From the NCBI RefSeq assembly GCF_002929555.1, contig NZ_PJJP01000039.1, positions 248,001 to 312,000 of the forward strand: DNA of 64,000 nucleotides, read 5' to 3'. The stretch is from Cryobacterium sp. N22. GTDB taxonomy: Bacteria > Actinomycetota > Actinomycetes > Actinomycetales > Microbacteriaceae. The notes beneath the pieces are model-generated. The model did not search any database. It was not told where the DNA came from and saw only the letters and a list, made by a program, of their open reading frames with translations. A program made the position numbers and the translations under genes. Shown here one piece after another: positions 1 to 11,182 of this stretch. Numbering within the stretch: the first letter of the stretch is position 1; each line of letters begins with the position of its first letter.

Positions 1-607
1 CGCGATCGCTGTCATCGTCAACGCCTTGATCGTTCCGCCGGTGCTGCTCACGCCCGCACACGACGCGGTGACCCGACTCACCCTCGAGGTGGCCGCGACC
101 TTTGACCGGGTGGCCACCGCGCTGCTGAGCCCGCAGAAATACACCGATCTTGAGAGCCTGATGATCCAGGCCCGACTGCTGCGGCCCATGCTGGCCAAGG
201 CCGAACGGGCCATCAGCCAGGCCGAGGAGAGCCTGACCCTCAATCCCCGCCAGGCAAGGCACCGGGAGGTTCTCGACGCCGACACCGACCTCTATGCCCG
301 CCTCGTCCCCCTGGTCACCAGGGCGCTGGGCATGACGAGGGCGCTGCGGGACCACTACGACGACTCCCTGCACCTCGAGCCCACCGTGCAGGCCTTCGCC
401 ATCGAGCTGGAACGGGCCGCGCACGATCTACGGTTGCTCACCGTGCCGTCGGACAGGAAGCCGGCCGACTCGGCGGCTCCGGCGCTCGAGCCCCTCGCCC
501 TGACGGCGCCACTGATGATCATGACCCCGCATCCCCAGCACTGGATCCTGATCGGCGCCCTGATGGAGGACCTGCGACGGGTGCGCGAGGAGATCACCGG
601 CGAGTAG
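1..607 (+). CDS. FUSC/aromatic-acid-exporter-type membrane protein, C-terminal part
   Basis: The frame is open from base 2, so the gene begins outside the window and only about 201 C-terminal residues are visible. They start with the end of a hydrophobic segment (AVIVNALIVPPVLL) and continue as a charged, helical cytoplasmic tail rich in Ala, Arg and Glu. A membrane segment followed by a long helical soluble tail is typical of FUSC/ArAE-type exporters, which move aromatic acids or similar compounds out of the cell. The family call is inference because the diagnostic N-terminal part is missing. The last codons overlap the -10 hexamer of the next gene. A decayed copy of this 3' end lies at 1376-1421. 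Confidence 0.5.
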   Translation, partial: AIAVIVNALIVPPVLLTPAHDAVTRLTLEVAATFDRVATALLSPQKYTDLESLMIQARLLRPMLAKAERAISQAEESLTLNPRQARHREVLDADTDLYARLVPLVTRALGMTRALRDHYDDSLHLEPTVQAFAIELERAAHDLRLLTVPSDRKPADSAAPALEPLALTAPLMIMTPHPQHWILIGALMEDLRRVREEITGE

Positions 608-610
608 GCT
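605..610 (+). promoter_or_regulatory. -10 hexamer TAGGCT of a probable leaderless promoter
   Basis: TAGGCT lies at exactly -12 to -7 from the ATG at 617, so transcription would begin at the start codon. It fits the actinobacterial TANNNT -10 consensus and overlaps the TAG stop of the upstream gene. No clear -35 is visible. Confidence 0.5.
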
Positions 611-616
611 GCCCGC

Positions 617-1309
617 ATGTCGAGCAGCCCGGAGCCCGAGCGCCACGCTGCGCCGACGACGGCGATGGCGGCCCGACGGACGGTTCTCTCCACCCGGCGT
701 CTGGAGTCGTACACCGACGGAGTCTTCGCCATTGCCGCCACGCTGCTGGTGCTGAACGTCTCCGTGGACAGCATCGGCGTCGTGACGTCGAATGCCGAGT
801 TCCTGCGGCAGATCAACCTGTTGGCGCCGAGCGTCCTGAACGTGGTCATCAGCTTTCTGCTGCTCAGCCTGCTGTGGCTCATCCACGTACGTCAGTTCGA
901 ATTCATCCCCCGCGTGGACACCACCATTATCTGGCTCAACAATTTCCGCCTCCTCGGCGTGGTCCTGGTTCCGTTCACGACGAGCCTCAACGACGAACTC
1001 AGCCGGTTCCTGCTGGGCCGCACCCTGCTGCCCCTGAACTTCTTCGTGATCCTGGTCTTCAGCACGTGGCAGTGGTTCCACGCCAGCTCGCCCCGCCGGC
1101 GACTCGTGCGGGGCGCCTCGGCCGCCGCGGTCCACAACGCCAGGATGAACAACGTCAGTGCGCTCGCGCAGGCGTTCGCGGTCGTGCTCCTGGCGACGCT
1201 GGTCGGCTCCCCCGCGTTCTTCCTGTTCGCCCTTGATCCGCTCATCACCCTGGTGTTGCGCCGCACCGGGGTCCTGCGGGCCACGCCGGACGAAGCGGTG
1301 GCCGGCTGA
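617..1309 (+). CDS. TMEM175/DUF1211-family potassium channel-like membrane protein
   Basis: A 230-residue membrane protein. Residues 28-35 (RLESYTDG) followed by VFAIAATLLVLNV match the family's first-helix signature, usually RxxxFSDGVFAI; here the Phe-Ser pair is Tyr-Thr. Further hydrophobic helices follow at about 75-95, 115-135, 145-160 and 185-210. Bacterial TMEM175 proteins form tetrameric K+ channels in the inner membrane. The role here is inferred from the family. The ATG has no ribosome-binding site, but a -10 hexamer sits exactly where a leaderless transcript would need it. A degraded second copy follows at 1422-1586. Confidence 0.75.
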   Translation: MSSSPEPERHAAPTTAMAARRTVLSTRRLESYTDGVFAIAATLLVLNVSVDSIGVVTSNAEFLRQINLLAPSVLNVVISFLLLSLLWLIHVRQFEFIPRVDTTIIWLNNFRLLGVVLVPFTTSLNDELSRFLLGRTLLPLNFFVILVFSTWQWFHASSPRRRLVRGASAAAVHNARMNNVSALAQAFAVVLLATLVGSPAFFLFALDPLITLVLRRTGVLRATPDEAVAG

Positions 1310-1332
1310 GGCAAGGACCTGCACGCAGGGGC

Positions 1333-1360
1333 CTCGAGGGCCGCGTCGTCGGTGAGACTG
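1333..1360 (-). pseudogene. Short fragment resembling the 3' part of yceI
   Basis: Bases 1333-1360 match 1729-1756, inside the yceI gene, at 24 of 28 positions in the same orientation. Read on the minus strand in the yceI frame, the fragment gives FSLTDDAALE against FGLSYNAALE in the intact gene. It looks like a relic of a second yceI copy, or of a recombination that also made the neighbouring remnant. Because it is so short, chance cannot be fully excluded. Confidence 0.3.
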
Positions 1361-1375
1361 AATTGTGGTGGATGC

Positions 1376-1586
1376 CCTGCGGCGGGTTCGCGAGGAGATC
1401 ACCGGCGAGTAGGCTGCCCCGCGCACCGCGCGTACGGTGCTGTCCACCGGGCGCCTACAGCGCCTACACCGACGGCGTATTCGGGCATCGGCGTCGTGCA
1501 TTCCGACGCCGAGCTTGCCGGTCCTGCGGCGCACGGGAGTGCTGAGGCGCACACCGGACCGCGCGAAAGCCCTCAGGCGGCTGAGG
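1376..1586 (+). pseudogene. Decayed, internally deleted copy of the FUSC end plus TMEM175-like gene
   Basis: Bases 1376-1421 repeat 571-616 almost exactly, including the codons for REEITGE, the TAG stop and the spacer to the next start. Bases 1431-1482 then match the beginning of the TMEM175-like gene (RTVLST-RL, then YTDGVF after a one-base insertion that shifts frame). About 1487-1515 match 773-801, and about 1515-1586 match the 3' end (LRRTGVLR... to the stop). Two large internal deletions and the frameshift make it non-functional. It is best explained as the remains of a tandem duplication of the upstream gene pair. The rest of 1310-1659 holds only the short yceI-like fragment and a terminator. 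Confidence 0.7.
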
Positions 1587-1609
1587 CGGACGTAACGGTG
1601 TCGATACGC

Positions 1610-1643
1610 AAAAACGGGAACCCCACCAGGTGGGATCCCCGTT
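1610..1643 (-). terminator. Rho-independent terminator of yceI
   Basis: An inverted repeat (AACGGG...CCCACC / GGTGGG...CCCGTT) lies just past the yceI stop and is followed on the minus strand by a run of five T. It is placed to end the minus-strand yceI transcript. Confidence 0.75.
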
Positions 1644-1659
1644 CTCGCGAAAGAAGTGC

Positions 1660-2220
1660 TTAGGCCTGGAGGGCGCCCTGCAGTTCGAGGGTGATGGTGA
1701 CCTTGTCGCCCAGCAGCATGCCGCCGGTCTCGAGGGCCGCGTTGTAGGAGAGACCGAAGTCTGCACGGGCGACCTCGGTCGTGGCCGTGGCGCCGAACTT
1801 GTAGTTGCCGTAGGGGTCGCCGCCGAAGCCACCGAACTCGAAGTCGAAGGTGACGGGCTTGGTGACGCCCTTGATGGTGAGGTTGCCGTCGACGAGGTAG
1901 TCGCCCTTGACGACGCGCACGCCGGTCGACACGAAGTCGATGGTCGGGTAGGTCTCGGCGTCGAAGAAGTCGCCGGTGCGCAGGTGGCCGTCGCGGTTGG
2001 CCTCGTTGGTGTTGATGGACGCGACGACGGCGGACGCTGTGACGCTGGTCTCGAGGGGGTTCTCGGTGGTGACGAAGGTGGCGTTGAAGGTCTCGAACGT
2101 GCCCTTGACCTTGCTGATCATGATGTGACGGATGCTGAATCCGACCACGCTGTGGGTGGGGTCGATGGTCCAGGTTCCCGCTTTGTAGCCGGGGATGGTG
2201 GTGGTGGTGATGTCGCTCAT
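1660..2220 (-). CDS. yceI: YceI-family lipid-binding protein
   Basis: 186 residues covering the YceI lipocalin-like fold, which binds polyisoprenoid or other amphiphilic lipids. Seen are the opening WTIDPTHSVVGFSIRHIMISKVKGTF, the central RDGHLRTGDFFDAETYPTI and the closing SYNAALETGGMLLGDKV, all family hallmarks. No signal peptide is visible, so it is predicted cytoplasmic, as is usual for actinobacterial members. The start at 2220 is chosen because GAGGAG lies 6-11 bases upstream and the family N-terminus begins there; the frame stays open further upstream. It is divergent from the MpaB-like gene, and a TATGC-N4-GCATA palindrome lies 48-61 bases upstream of the start. Confidence 0.9.
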   Translation of the reverse strand: MSDITTTTIPGYKAGTWTIDPTHSVVGFSIRHIMISKVKGTFETFNATFVTTENPLETSVTASAVVASINTNEANRDGHLRTGDFFDAETYPTIDFVSTGVRVVKGDYLVDGNLTIKGVTKPVTFDFEFGGFGGDPYGNYKFGATATTEVARADFGLSYNAALETGGMLLGDKVTITLELQGALQA

Positions 2221-2267
2221 GGTGCTCCTCAAGTCCGTGGGGGCGGTGGATTCGCTGCCCTCAGGTA

Positions 2268-2281
2268 TATGCAAGCGCATA
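2268..2281. promoter_or_regulatory. Putative operator TATGC-N4-GCATA upstream of yceI
   Basis: A perfect 5-4-5 inverted repeat in the yceI/MpaB divergent promoter region. The same arms and spacer occur at 12245-12258, upstream of the flavin monooxygenase gene. It may be the site of an unidentified regulator encoded elsewhere. Confidence 0.4.
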
Positions 2282-2395
2282 GGACTACAGGATATTCCAT
2301 CAATGCCGAGAAAAGATGTGAACGGTTCAGGAACGTCCGTCGTCCCGGACCCGGCGGCGGGGGAACTAGGCTCGGCCTGTCGAAAGGAGCCCACG

Positions 2396-3256
2396 ATGGC
2401 AACAGCGTCCACGCCCAGTCCGGCGTCCAGCATTCGAGATCTGGGCATCCGCGATCTGGCCCCGGAGAGCGTTCTCGTTCTCGGCGGCGGTCGCGCGATC
2501 CTCCTGCAGCTCGCCAACCCCGCCGTCGGGCACGGCGTCGCCCGGCACAGCGACTTCGCCGCCAGACCGACGAGCCGGCTGAGCGGCACGCTCTCCTACG
2601 TGTACGCCGTCACGTGCGGCACACCCATCGACCGGGCCGCAGCTGTGCGCCGGGTCTCCCTGGCCCATCGCCCGGTGCACGGCACCCAGTCCCTGGCCGC
2701 CCCGGCGTACAACGCCTTCGATCCGCAGTTGCAGCTCTGGGTGGCCGCCACCCTGTACGAATCAGCGACCCGGGTGCACGAGCTGGTCTACGGACCGCTT
2801 CCCGCTGCCGACGCCGAGTCCGTCTACCGGGACTATGGCGTGCTCGGCACGGCGCTGCAGGTGCCGCCCGGACTGTGGCCGGCGGACCGGGCGGCCTTCG
2901 CCGCGTATTGGAGCCGCGCAACCTCCCGGCTGGCCACGGACGAGACGACACGGTCGGTGGCCAGGCAACTCCTGCACCCCACGACCGGACCGGTGTGGCT
3001 GCGCCTGGCGATGCCGCTGGCGCGCCTGGTCACAACGGGGCTCCTGCAGCCGGCCGAACGAGCTCTCTTCGAGCTGCCCTGGTCCCCCGCTCGCCAGCGC
3101 CGGTACAACGCCGTGATCGGCGTCGTCCGCCTGGTCTATCCCCGCCTCCCGGCGCGGCTGCGGCAGGCCCCGATGCGGCACTATCTGCGGGCAGGGCGGG
3201 CGCTGGCGGCCGAGGAACGCGCTGCAGCGGAACCGGACGGCACCGCCAGGCCCTGA
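2396..3256 (+). CDS. MpaB/DUF2236-family oxygenase-like protein
   Basis: 286 residues of the oxygenase MpaB/DUF2236 family (rubber-oxygenase Lcp relatives), proteins that usually bind b-type heme. Seen are the opening PESVLVLGGGRAILLQLANP, the SLAHRPVHG segment at about 84-92 with the conserved His, and AYNAFDPQLQLWVAATL after it. The length is normal. The ATG at 2396 has AAAGGAG seven bases upstream; the frame extends upstream without one. The substrate is unknown. The gene is divergent from yceI and convergent with the membrane protein at 3528. Confidence 0.85.
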   Translation: MATASTPSPASSIRDLGIRDLAPESVLVLGGGRAILLQLANPAVGHGVARHSDFAARPTSRLSGTLSYVYAVTCGTPIDRAAAVRRVSLAHRPVHGTQSLAAPAYNAFDPQLQLWVAATLYESATRVHELVYGPLPAADAESVYRDYGVLGTALQVPPGLWPADRAAFAAYWSRATSRLATDETTRSVARQLLHPTTGPVWLRLAMPLARLVTTGLLQPAERALFELPWSPARQRRYNAVIGVVRLVYPRLPARLRQAPMRHYLRAGRALAAEERAAAEPDGTARP

Positions 3257-3354
3257 CCGGAGCAGTTGAGCTGCGCGGCACCTCGGGACTCGGCCTGGAT
3301 GGCGAATTGCCCGCGTTGCGGCGTCTGTTCCGCGTAGCGAGGTCTGCGGGCCAG

Positions 3355-3394
3355 GCGCCGCTATGCGGGTGGCGCGCCACCCGCATAGCGGCGC
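3355..3394. repeat. Perfect 40-base palindrome
   Basis: Two 20-base arms, GCGCCGCTATGCGGGTGGCG and its exact complement, meet with no spacer. It lies in the 271-base gap between two convergent genes. It would form a long hairpin in either transcript and may act as a two-way terminator, but no T-run follows on either side. Confidence 0.8.
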
Positions 3395-3431
3395 GGCACC
3401 CGCGCGACAGCATCAGAGTGCCGACAGTGGC

Positions 3432-3469
3432 CCGCTACGCGGGGCAAGCGCCGCTACGCGGGGCAAGCG
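3432..3469. repeat. Two tandem 19-base direct repeats
   Basis: CCGCTACGCGGGGCAAGCG occurs twice head to tail, 38 bases downstream of the 40-base palindrome and sharing the CCGCTA-GCGG core with it. This looks like a small family of intergenic repeat units between convergent genes. No coding frame is supported here. Confidence 0.75.
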
Positions 3470-3527
3470 CCGATGTGCGGTCCAGCGCGCCGGACGCGCA
3501 CCCATGCCGGAGCACGGCCACAGCGGT

Positions 3528-4100
3528 CTAGAAGAAGTCGTCCGGGGTGCCCGCCGCACGGGTGACCGCGACGGTGGACACACCGGCGCCGTCGAGCTTG
3601 GCCATCGCGACCCGAAGCCCGGACTCCATCTGGGACGCCCAGACCTCGGTCTCGCGGGCACCGGCCTCGACGGCCGCGAGCTTGGTGAGGGCCTTCTCCT
3701 TGTCGGCACGCTCGGTCGCGACCTGCTGGATGCTCAGGGTGACGGCGTAGTACGCCGCCACCATCGAGGCGATCGGCGTGGCGATGACGGCGAGGGCGAT
3801 GATGCTCTCGTTGGAGACGTTCACGAAGATCATGAAGATGAAGGCGATCGTCAGGACGGCGATTCCCACGAGCACCACCAACGCCGCCCGCTGCGGCGGT
3901 CCAGTCCTGAGATCGGAGAGCAGGGTGCGGCTGCGGGCCTTGGCCCGGGTCGGGGCCGGGGCCTCTGCGGGGTCCCCCGGCCCGTCGCCTGTCGGTCCGT
4001 CGCCTGCCGGCTGACTACCCGGCATCGGCAGGCGTTCGGTCGTGGTCGAGGTGTCGAGGGGGAACGTGCGGTCGAACGGGTCATAGCTCTGATCAGTCAT
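3528..4100 (-). CDS. Hypothetical membrane protein with two transmembrane helices
   Basis: 190 residues of unrecognised family. The first 70 or so are polar and Pro/Asp/Gly-rich. Two hydrophobic segments follow (about 80-102, ALVVLVGIAVLTIAFIFMIF, and about 110-135, IIALAVIATPIASMVAAYYA), then a 50-residue soluble helical tail. The start at 4100 is chosen for its GGAGTG ribosome-binding site. The open frame continues upstream as low-complexity PQRQ-type sequence that is unlikely to be translated. It is preceded by a small HTH-like gene on the same strand, 40 bases away. Confidence 0.6.
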   Translation of the reverse strand: MTDQSYDPFDRTFPLDTSTTTERLPMPGSQPAGDGPTGDGPGDPAEAPAPTRAKARSRTLLSDLRTGPPQRAALVVLVGIAVLTIAFIFMIFVNVSNESIIALAVIATPIASMVAAYYAVTLSIQQVATERADKEKALTKLAAVEAGARETEVWASQMESGLRVAMAKLDGAGVSTVAVTRAAGTPDDFF

Positions 4101-4140
4101 GGTCACTCCGTGGGTGGGTTTCGGTAGCCCGGGTGATGTC

Positions 4141-4695
4141 TCAAGGCTTTGTCGTTGAGGGGCGTGTCGTTGAGGGGGTTGTCGTTGCGGAATCTGTTTT
4201 TGCGGATTCTGTCGTCGAGGGTAGCGCGTCCCCCGGCAGGAAGACGCGTTTGTAGCTGCGGCCATCCGCCAGCTCGACGGTGCGGCTGATCAGCTTACCC
4301 TTGCTCACCTGCAGATACACCGCCTGCACGCTGACGCCGAGCAGTCCGGCCGCCTCGGCCACCGAGTGCCCGGGCAGGTCGGTCGGAACGCTGCTGGGCC
4401 GCGCGCTGCGCTTGCGGCCGGCATCCAGGCGGGCGGCGATGTCGTCGTCGGTGCCCTGCCAGCGCCACTTGGCCGCGGTGGGCTTGAGCCCGGCCGCATC
4501 CGCGATCTCCGGCCAGCCCGCCCCGCCTGCCAGGGCATCGCGGACGCTCGCCAGGGCGGCGGGATCGGCATCGAGGTGGTGCAACGCGGCGCGGATGGCG
4601 CGCATCCGCTCCAGCGGCGGCGCCGACGCGTCGGCGTCCAGCGCTGCCAGCCGGGCCAGAGCGGCCGCCGTCTGCGGGGATAGGAAATGGCCCAT
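4141..4695 (-). CDS. Small protein with helix-turn-helix-like segments
   Basis: 184 residues with two likely helix-turn-helix stretches: residues about 60-75 (GWPEIADAAGLKPTAAKWRW) and about 110-130 (SVAEAAGLLGVSVQAVYLQVSKGKL), the second resembling excisionase/MerR-type DNA-binding domains. The C-terminus is a low-complexity Ser/Thr/Pro tail (TTTPSTTRPSTTKP) coded by imperfect DNA repeats. It may bind DNA, but no family is recognised. The ATG at 4695 has GGAGGA upstream. A pair of exact 13-base repeats lies between this start and the treZ stop. Confidence 0.5.
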   Translation of the reverse strand: MGHFLSPQTAAALARLAALDADASAPPLERMRAIRAALHHLDADPAALASVRDALAGGAGWPEIADAAGLKPTAAKWRWQGTDDDIAARLDAGRKRSARPSSVPTDLPGHSVAEAAGLLGVSVQAVYLQVSKGKLISRTVELADGRSYKRVFLPGDALPSTTESAKTDSATTTPSTTRPSTTKP

Positions 4696-4708
4696 TGGTC
4701 CTCCTCGA

Positions 4709-4734
4709 TGGTCAGTGGTACTGGTCAGTGGTAC
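4709..4734. repeat. Two tandem 13-base repeats (TGGTCAGTGGTAC)
   Basis: Two exact adjacent copies, with a partial third (TGGCAAGTGG) following. They sit 14-39 bases upstream of the HTH-like gene's start. They could be an operator for that gene or simple slippage repeats. Confidence 0.5.
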
Positions 4735-4763
4735 TGGCAAGTGGAGCTGACGAGTTGATGGAG

Positions 4764-6530
4764 CTAGGCGAGCACCGCGATCGAGTGCGGCGGCAACAAC
4801 ACCCGGCCGGCGTCGAGCCGGGGTGCCGCATCGGCGTTGTCGGCAAAGGCGAGCTGGACGCCCTGCGCCGTGACCGGAACGGACTGTGCACTCGTGGAGA
4901 GGTTGATCACGATCTCGGTCTCGCCGCGGGACAGCCGCAGCCAGCCGTCCGCTTCGTCGTAGGCTACCGCGACCCGAGCGAACCGTGGATCGGTCAGGTC
5001 GGCGAGGCGGCGGCGGAGAGCCGCGAGGTCACGGTAGAACGCCAGGAGACGAGCGGAGTCGCCTCGCTCTGGCTCGGACCAGTCCAGTTTGGACCGCTCG
5101 AACGTGCCCGGGTCCTGGGGGTCGGGCACCACGGCCGGGTCCCAGCCCATGCGGGCGAACTCGCCGATGCGGCCTTCTGCGGTGGCCAGGCCGAGTTCGG
5201 GCTCTGGATGCGAGGTGAAGAACTGCCACGGTGTGCGCGCGCCCCACTCCTCGCCCATGAACAGCATCGGGGTGAACGGGCCGAGCAGGGTCAGCGCGGC
5301 GGCGATGCCGAGCTGGCCGGTGTCGAGCTGGGCGCTGAGCCTGTCGCCGATGGCCCGGTTGCCGATCTGGTCGTGGTTCTGCGATGCGACGACGAGGCGC
5401 CAGGCGGGCATCCGTTCGATGTCGACCGGACGGCCGTGCTGGCGGCCGCGGAAGGTGGACAGGGTGCCGTCGTGGAAGAACCCGCGGGTGAGCACCTTCG
5501 CCAGGGCGCCGAGAGGCGCGAAGTCGGCGTAGTACCCCACGGTCTCGCCGGTGAGGGCGACGTGCACGGCGTGGTGGAAGTCGTCGCTCCACTGGGCGTC
5601 GAGTCCGTACCCGTTCGCTTCACGGGGGGTGATCAGCTTGGGGTCGTTGAGGTCGGATTCGGCGATGAGGGTGAGCGGGCGCCCGACGTGGGCGCTGAGC
5701 ACCGCGACCTCACCGGCGAGCTGTTCGAGCAGGTGCACGGCGGAGTGGTCCTTGAGGGCGTGCACGGCGTCCAGGCGCAGGCCGTCGACGTGGTAGTCGC
5801 GCAGCCACATCAGCGCGCTGTCGATGATGTACCGGCGCACCTCGTCGGAGTCCTGGCCGTCAAGGTTGACCGAGGCGCCCCAGGTGTTGCCCTCGGCGTC
5901 GCTGAGATAGGGGCCGAAGTTGGGCAGGTAGTTGCCGCTGGGGCCCAGGTGGTTGTGCACCACGTCCTGGATGACGCCGATGCCGGCCGCGTGGCAGGCG
6001 TCGACGAAGCGCTGGTACGCGGCCGGGCCGCCGTAGCCCTCGTGCACGGCGTACCAGAGCACGCCGTCATAGCCCCAGTTGTGCGTGCCGTTGAAGCCGT
6101 TCACCGGCAGCAGCTCGACGAAGTCCACACCGAGCGACACGAGGTGGTCGAGCCGTCCGGCCGCGGCCTCGAGGGTGCCCTCGGGGGTGAACGTGCCGAT
6201 GTGCAGCTCGTAGATGGTGGCGCCGGCGAGCTGGCGGCCGGTCCAGGCGCCGTCCTGCCAGGAGTGCGCGGCCGGGTCGAAGGTGCGGGAGAGTTCGTGC
6301 ACGCCGTGCGGCTGGCGGCGGGACCGCGGGTCGGGGAACGGGCCGGCGCCGTCCACCAGGAAGCCGTAGTCGACACCGTCGGGGGCGCCGGGAAGGCTGC
6401 CGTGCCACCAGCCCGCGTCGTCGCGGGTCATCGGCGCGGTGGTGTCGCCGGCGGCCAGCCGGACGGTCTCGGCGCCCGGCGCCCACACGTCGATCGGGAC
6501 GGTGGTGTTGGCGGGGTTGGCTGTCGTCAC
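4764..6530 (-). CDS. treZ: Malto-oligosyltrehalose trehalohydrolase
   Basis: 588 residues, normal for TreZ. The enzyme releases free trehalose from maltooligosyl-trehalose made by TreY, in the cytoplasm. Order of parts: N-terminal CBM48-like domain (to about 100), GH13 barrel, C-terminal beta domain. Visible GH13 motifs are QDVVHNH (188-194), [10 protein letters not shown] with nucleophile Asp254, the acid/base Glu291 in LIAESD, and WSDDFHH. The start is GTG at 6530, forming a GTGA overlap with the treY stop and preceded by GAGGAGG, so the two are translationally coupled. Last gene of treX-treY-treZ. Confidence 0.95.
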   Translation of the reverse strand: MTTANPANTTVPIDVWAPGAETVRLAAGDTTAPMTRDDAGWWHGSLPGAPDGVDYGFLVDGAGPFPDPRSRRQPHGVHELSRTFDPAAHSWQDGAWTGRQLAGATIYELHIGTFTPEGTLEAAAGRLDHLVSLGVDFVELLPVNGFNGTHNWGYDGVLWYAVHEGYGGPAAYQRFVDACHAAGIGVIQDVVHNHLGPSGNYLPNFGPYLSDAEGNTWGASVNLDGQDSDEVRRYIIDSALMWLRDYHVDGLRLDAVHALKDHSAVHLLEQLAGEVAVLSAHVGRPLTLIAESDLNDPKLITPREANGYGLDAQWSDDFHHAVHVALTGETVGYYADFAPLGALAKVLTRGFFHDGTLSTFRGRQHGRPVDIERMPAWRLVVASQNHDQIGNRAIGDRLSAQLDTGQLGIAAALTLLGPFTPMLFMGEEWGARTPWQFFTSHPEPELGLATAEGRIGEFARMGWDPAVVPDPQDPGTFERSKLDWSEPERGDSARLLAFYRDLAALRRRLADLTDPRFARVAVAYDEADGWLRLSRGETEIVINLSTSAQSVPVTAQGVQLAFADNADAAPRLDAGRVLLPPHSIAVLA

Positions 6531-8842
6531 GGGGTGGCCTCCTCGGTAGCGGCGGATGCGGCGGCGGGGATCAGCAGCGCGACCGGGTAGCGAGACAGCA
6601 GGTCGGCCAGGCGCACCTGGCCGCCGGCGAAGCGGGCGCCGGTGAGCGCATCCTGCCAGTCGTGCCCGGCGAGCATGATCGTGGTGTCGCCCCAGCCGGT
6701 GCGGGCCAGCGCGACGGGCAGCCGGGTGGCCACGGTCACGGCGCCGCCGCGATCGTACGCCACCACTTGCGCGGCGGCCGGGCCGAACGCCTCGACGGGT
6801 GCGTGCCTGCCGAACAGCTCAGGCCGGTCGCGCCGGAGGCGCAGGGCGCTCGTAGTGACCAGCAGTTTGGCGGCGCCGGTCTCGTCGATCGGGGGCAGCC
6901 AGCCCGCGCTGACGCGGTCCAGGTAGTCCCGTCGCACTGTGTAGTCGACCGGGCGGCGGTTGTCGGGGTCGACGAGTGACATCTCCCAGAGTTCGCTGCC
7001 CTGGTAGACGTCGGGTACGCCTGGCGCAGTGAGCTGGATGAGCTTGAGGGAGAGCGAGTTGCTCCAGCCGGCCTGCTTCACCCGGTCCACGAAGGAGGTG
7101 ACGATGCGGGCCAGGGGCCCGTCAACGGCGAGGTCGCGAACCAGCGCGCGCATCCGGTTTTCGAAGTCCTCGTTCGGCGCGGTCCAGGTGGTGGAGAGGT
7201 TCGCTTCCCTGGACGCCTTCTCGGCGTAGCCGATGAGACGGTCGGTGGAGGCGGGCCAGGAGCCCACGATGACCTGCCAGAGCAGGTTTTCGAACGGGGC
7301 GTCGCCGAGCGGAGCCAGGGCACGCAGCTCGGCGAGCACGCCGGCCCACTCGTCCGGGATCTCGGCGAGTACCGAGATGCGGGCTCGCACGTCTTCGCCG
7401 CGCTTGGTGTCGTGGGTCGACAGCGTGGTCTGGGAGGCGGGCGCCACGGCCAACCGCGTCTGCTGGCGGCGGTGGAACTCGTCGACCGACACCGCGAACT
7501 CGCTCGGGTCCGCGCCGACCTCGTTGAGGGAGGTGAGCCGGCTGTAGCGGTAATAGGCGGTGTCTTCGACACCCTTGGCCATCACCATCCCCGAGGTCTG
7601 CTGGAAGCGCACCGCCGCGGGGTGTGCGGGGTCGGTGAGGTACGGCAGGAGCGCGGTGATGGTGGCGTCGAGGTCGGGGCGGCGCTGCCGGGCCAGCCGC
7701 ACGGCGGTATCGAGCTCGTGACGGCCGACGGGCAGGTAGGAGCGGTAGACCGGGAACCAGGCGATCAGTTCGGCGAGGGCGTCCGCGGCATCGGGCACCT
7801 CGGGGATCAGGCGGTCGAGTCGGCGCACCTCACTCTGCAGGATGCCGTCGGCGATGGCCCGTTTGCCGGTGTAGACCAGTTCGGTCCAGGAGACGGCGCC
7901 GCCCTGCAGGGTGGCCTCCAGGGCGTCCAGGGCGTCCTGACCGGCGGGGTCGACGAGGACCCTGTCGAAGTCGGCGAGGGCGTCATAACCTGTGGTGCCG
8001 TCGGTCGACCAGCTGCTGGGCAGCTGTTCGCGGCCCTCCAGGATCTTCTCCACCAACAGGTAGCCGTCGGGCATGGCAGCGTGCAGCCTGTCGAGATAGC
8101 CGGCCGGGTCGGCGAGGCCGTCCGGGTGGTCGACCCGCAGGCCCTGCACCTGACCGGTCTGCACCCAGCGCAGGATCTCGCGGTGGGATTCGTCGAAGAC
8201 CCACGGCACCTCGACGCGCACGCCGGCGAGGGTGTTCACCGCGAAGAAGCGGCGGTAGTTCAGGTCGGTGTCCGCGCGGCGCCAGCTGACCAGTTCGTAG
8301 TGCTGCCGGTCGTGCACCACGGCGGCGGCGGCGCCGTCGTCCGCGGTGCCTGGGGCGATCGGGAACCTGTTGTCGTAGTAGTGCAGCTCGTCGCCCACCA
8401 CGGTGAGCTGGTCGAGCTCGGTGGCGCCGTCGCCGAGCACCGGCAGCAGCAGCCGCCCGTTGCCCGCGGGCCAGTCCACGTCGAAGGCCTCGGCATAGCG
8501 CGAACCCTGCCCGCCTCGGAGCAGGTCCCACCACCAGGCGTTGCTGTGCGGCGTCTGGACGCCCACGTGGTTGGGCACGATGTCCACCAGGATGCCGCGA
8601 CCGGCCGCGGCCACTCGCTCCGACAAGCGGGCGAGGGCCTCCGGGCCGCCGCGGGCCGGGTCGATGCTGCCGTGGTCGATCACGTCGTAGCCGTGGTCGG
8701 AACCCTCCTCAGCCGTGAGCAGCGGCGAGAGGTAGAGCCAGTCGGCGCCGAGCCGGTTGACGTAGTCGAGCACGCCCGCCGCCGCATCCAGATCGAAGGC
8801 CGACGTGATCTGCAGGCGATAGGTGGATACCGGGATGCTCAT
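6527..8842 (-). CDS. treY: Malto-oligosyltrehalose synthase
   Basis: 771 residues, typical for TreY. It isomerises the reducing-end alpha-1,4 bond of a maltodextrin to the alpha,alpha-1,1 bond of trehalose. Seen are the family opening [43 protein letters not shown] (GH13 region I) and [13 protein letters not shown] (region II with the catalytic Asp). The mid-protein [19 protein letters not shown] and the C-terminal [12 protein letters not shown] also fit the family. Its start lies five bases after the treX stop and its stop overlaps treZ, so all three are one transcript. Confidence 0.95.
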   Translation of the reverse strand: MSIPVSTYRLQITSAFDLDAAAGVLDYVNRLGADWLYLSPLLTAEEGSDHGYDVIDHGSIDPARGGPEALARLSERVAAAGRGILVDIVPNHVGVQTPHSNAWWWDLLRGGQGSRYAEAFDVDWPAGNGRLLLPVLGDGATELDQLTVVGDELHYYDNRFPIAPGTADDGAAAAVVHDRQHYELVSWRRADTDLNYRRFFAVNTLAGVRVEVPWVFDESHREILRWVQTGQVQGLRVDHPDGLADPAGYLDRLHAAMPDGYLLVEKILEGREQLPSSWSTDGTTGYDALADFDRVLVDPAGQDALDALEATLQGGAVSWTELVYTGKRAIADGILQSEVRRLDRLIPEVPDAADALAELIAWFPVYRSYLPVGRHELDTAVRLARQRRPDLDATITALLPYLTDPAHPAAVRFQQTSGMVMAKGVEDTAYYRYSRLTSLNEVGADPSEFAVSVDEFHRRQQTRLAVAPASQTTLSTHDTKRGEDVRARISVLAEIPDEWAGVLAELRALAPLGDAPFENLLWQVIVGSWPASTDRLIGYAEKASREANLSTTWTAPNEDFENRMRALVRDLAVDGPLARIVTSFVDRVKQAGWSNSLSLKLIQLTAPGVPDVYQGSELWEMSLVDPDNRRPVDYTVRRDYLDRVSAGWLPPIDETGAAKLLVTTSALRLRRDRPELFGRHAPVEAFGPAAAQVVAYDRGGAVTVATRLPVALARTGWGDTTIMLAGHDWQDALTGARFAGGQVRLADLLSRYPVALLIPAAASAATEEATP

Positions 8843-8847
8843 ATCGG

Positions 8848-11076
<2,229 letters not shown>

Positions 11077-11182
11077 GGTGTACTCCTCGAGGAAGGTGAT
11101 AACGAAAGGATGAAGGTGGGTGGTTTGCCCGAGCCGGGCCCACGTGTTTACGCTACCCCGTCCGGGGCACGCGAAACTCCCG

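Noticed and set aside
3355..3469. Palindrome and repeats as an attachment site or CRISPR
   Set aside because: Only two adjacent repeats with no spacers, no cas genes, no integrase and no tRNA.
1630..3531. 633-codon plus-strand frame across yceI and the MpaB-like gene
   Set aside because: It runs antisense to yceI and out of frame through the MpaB-like gene; the product is Arg/Gly/Ala low-complexity.
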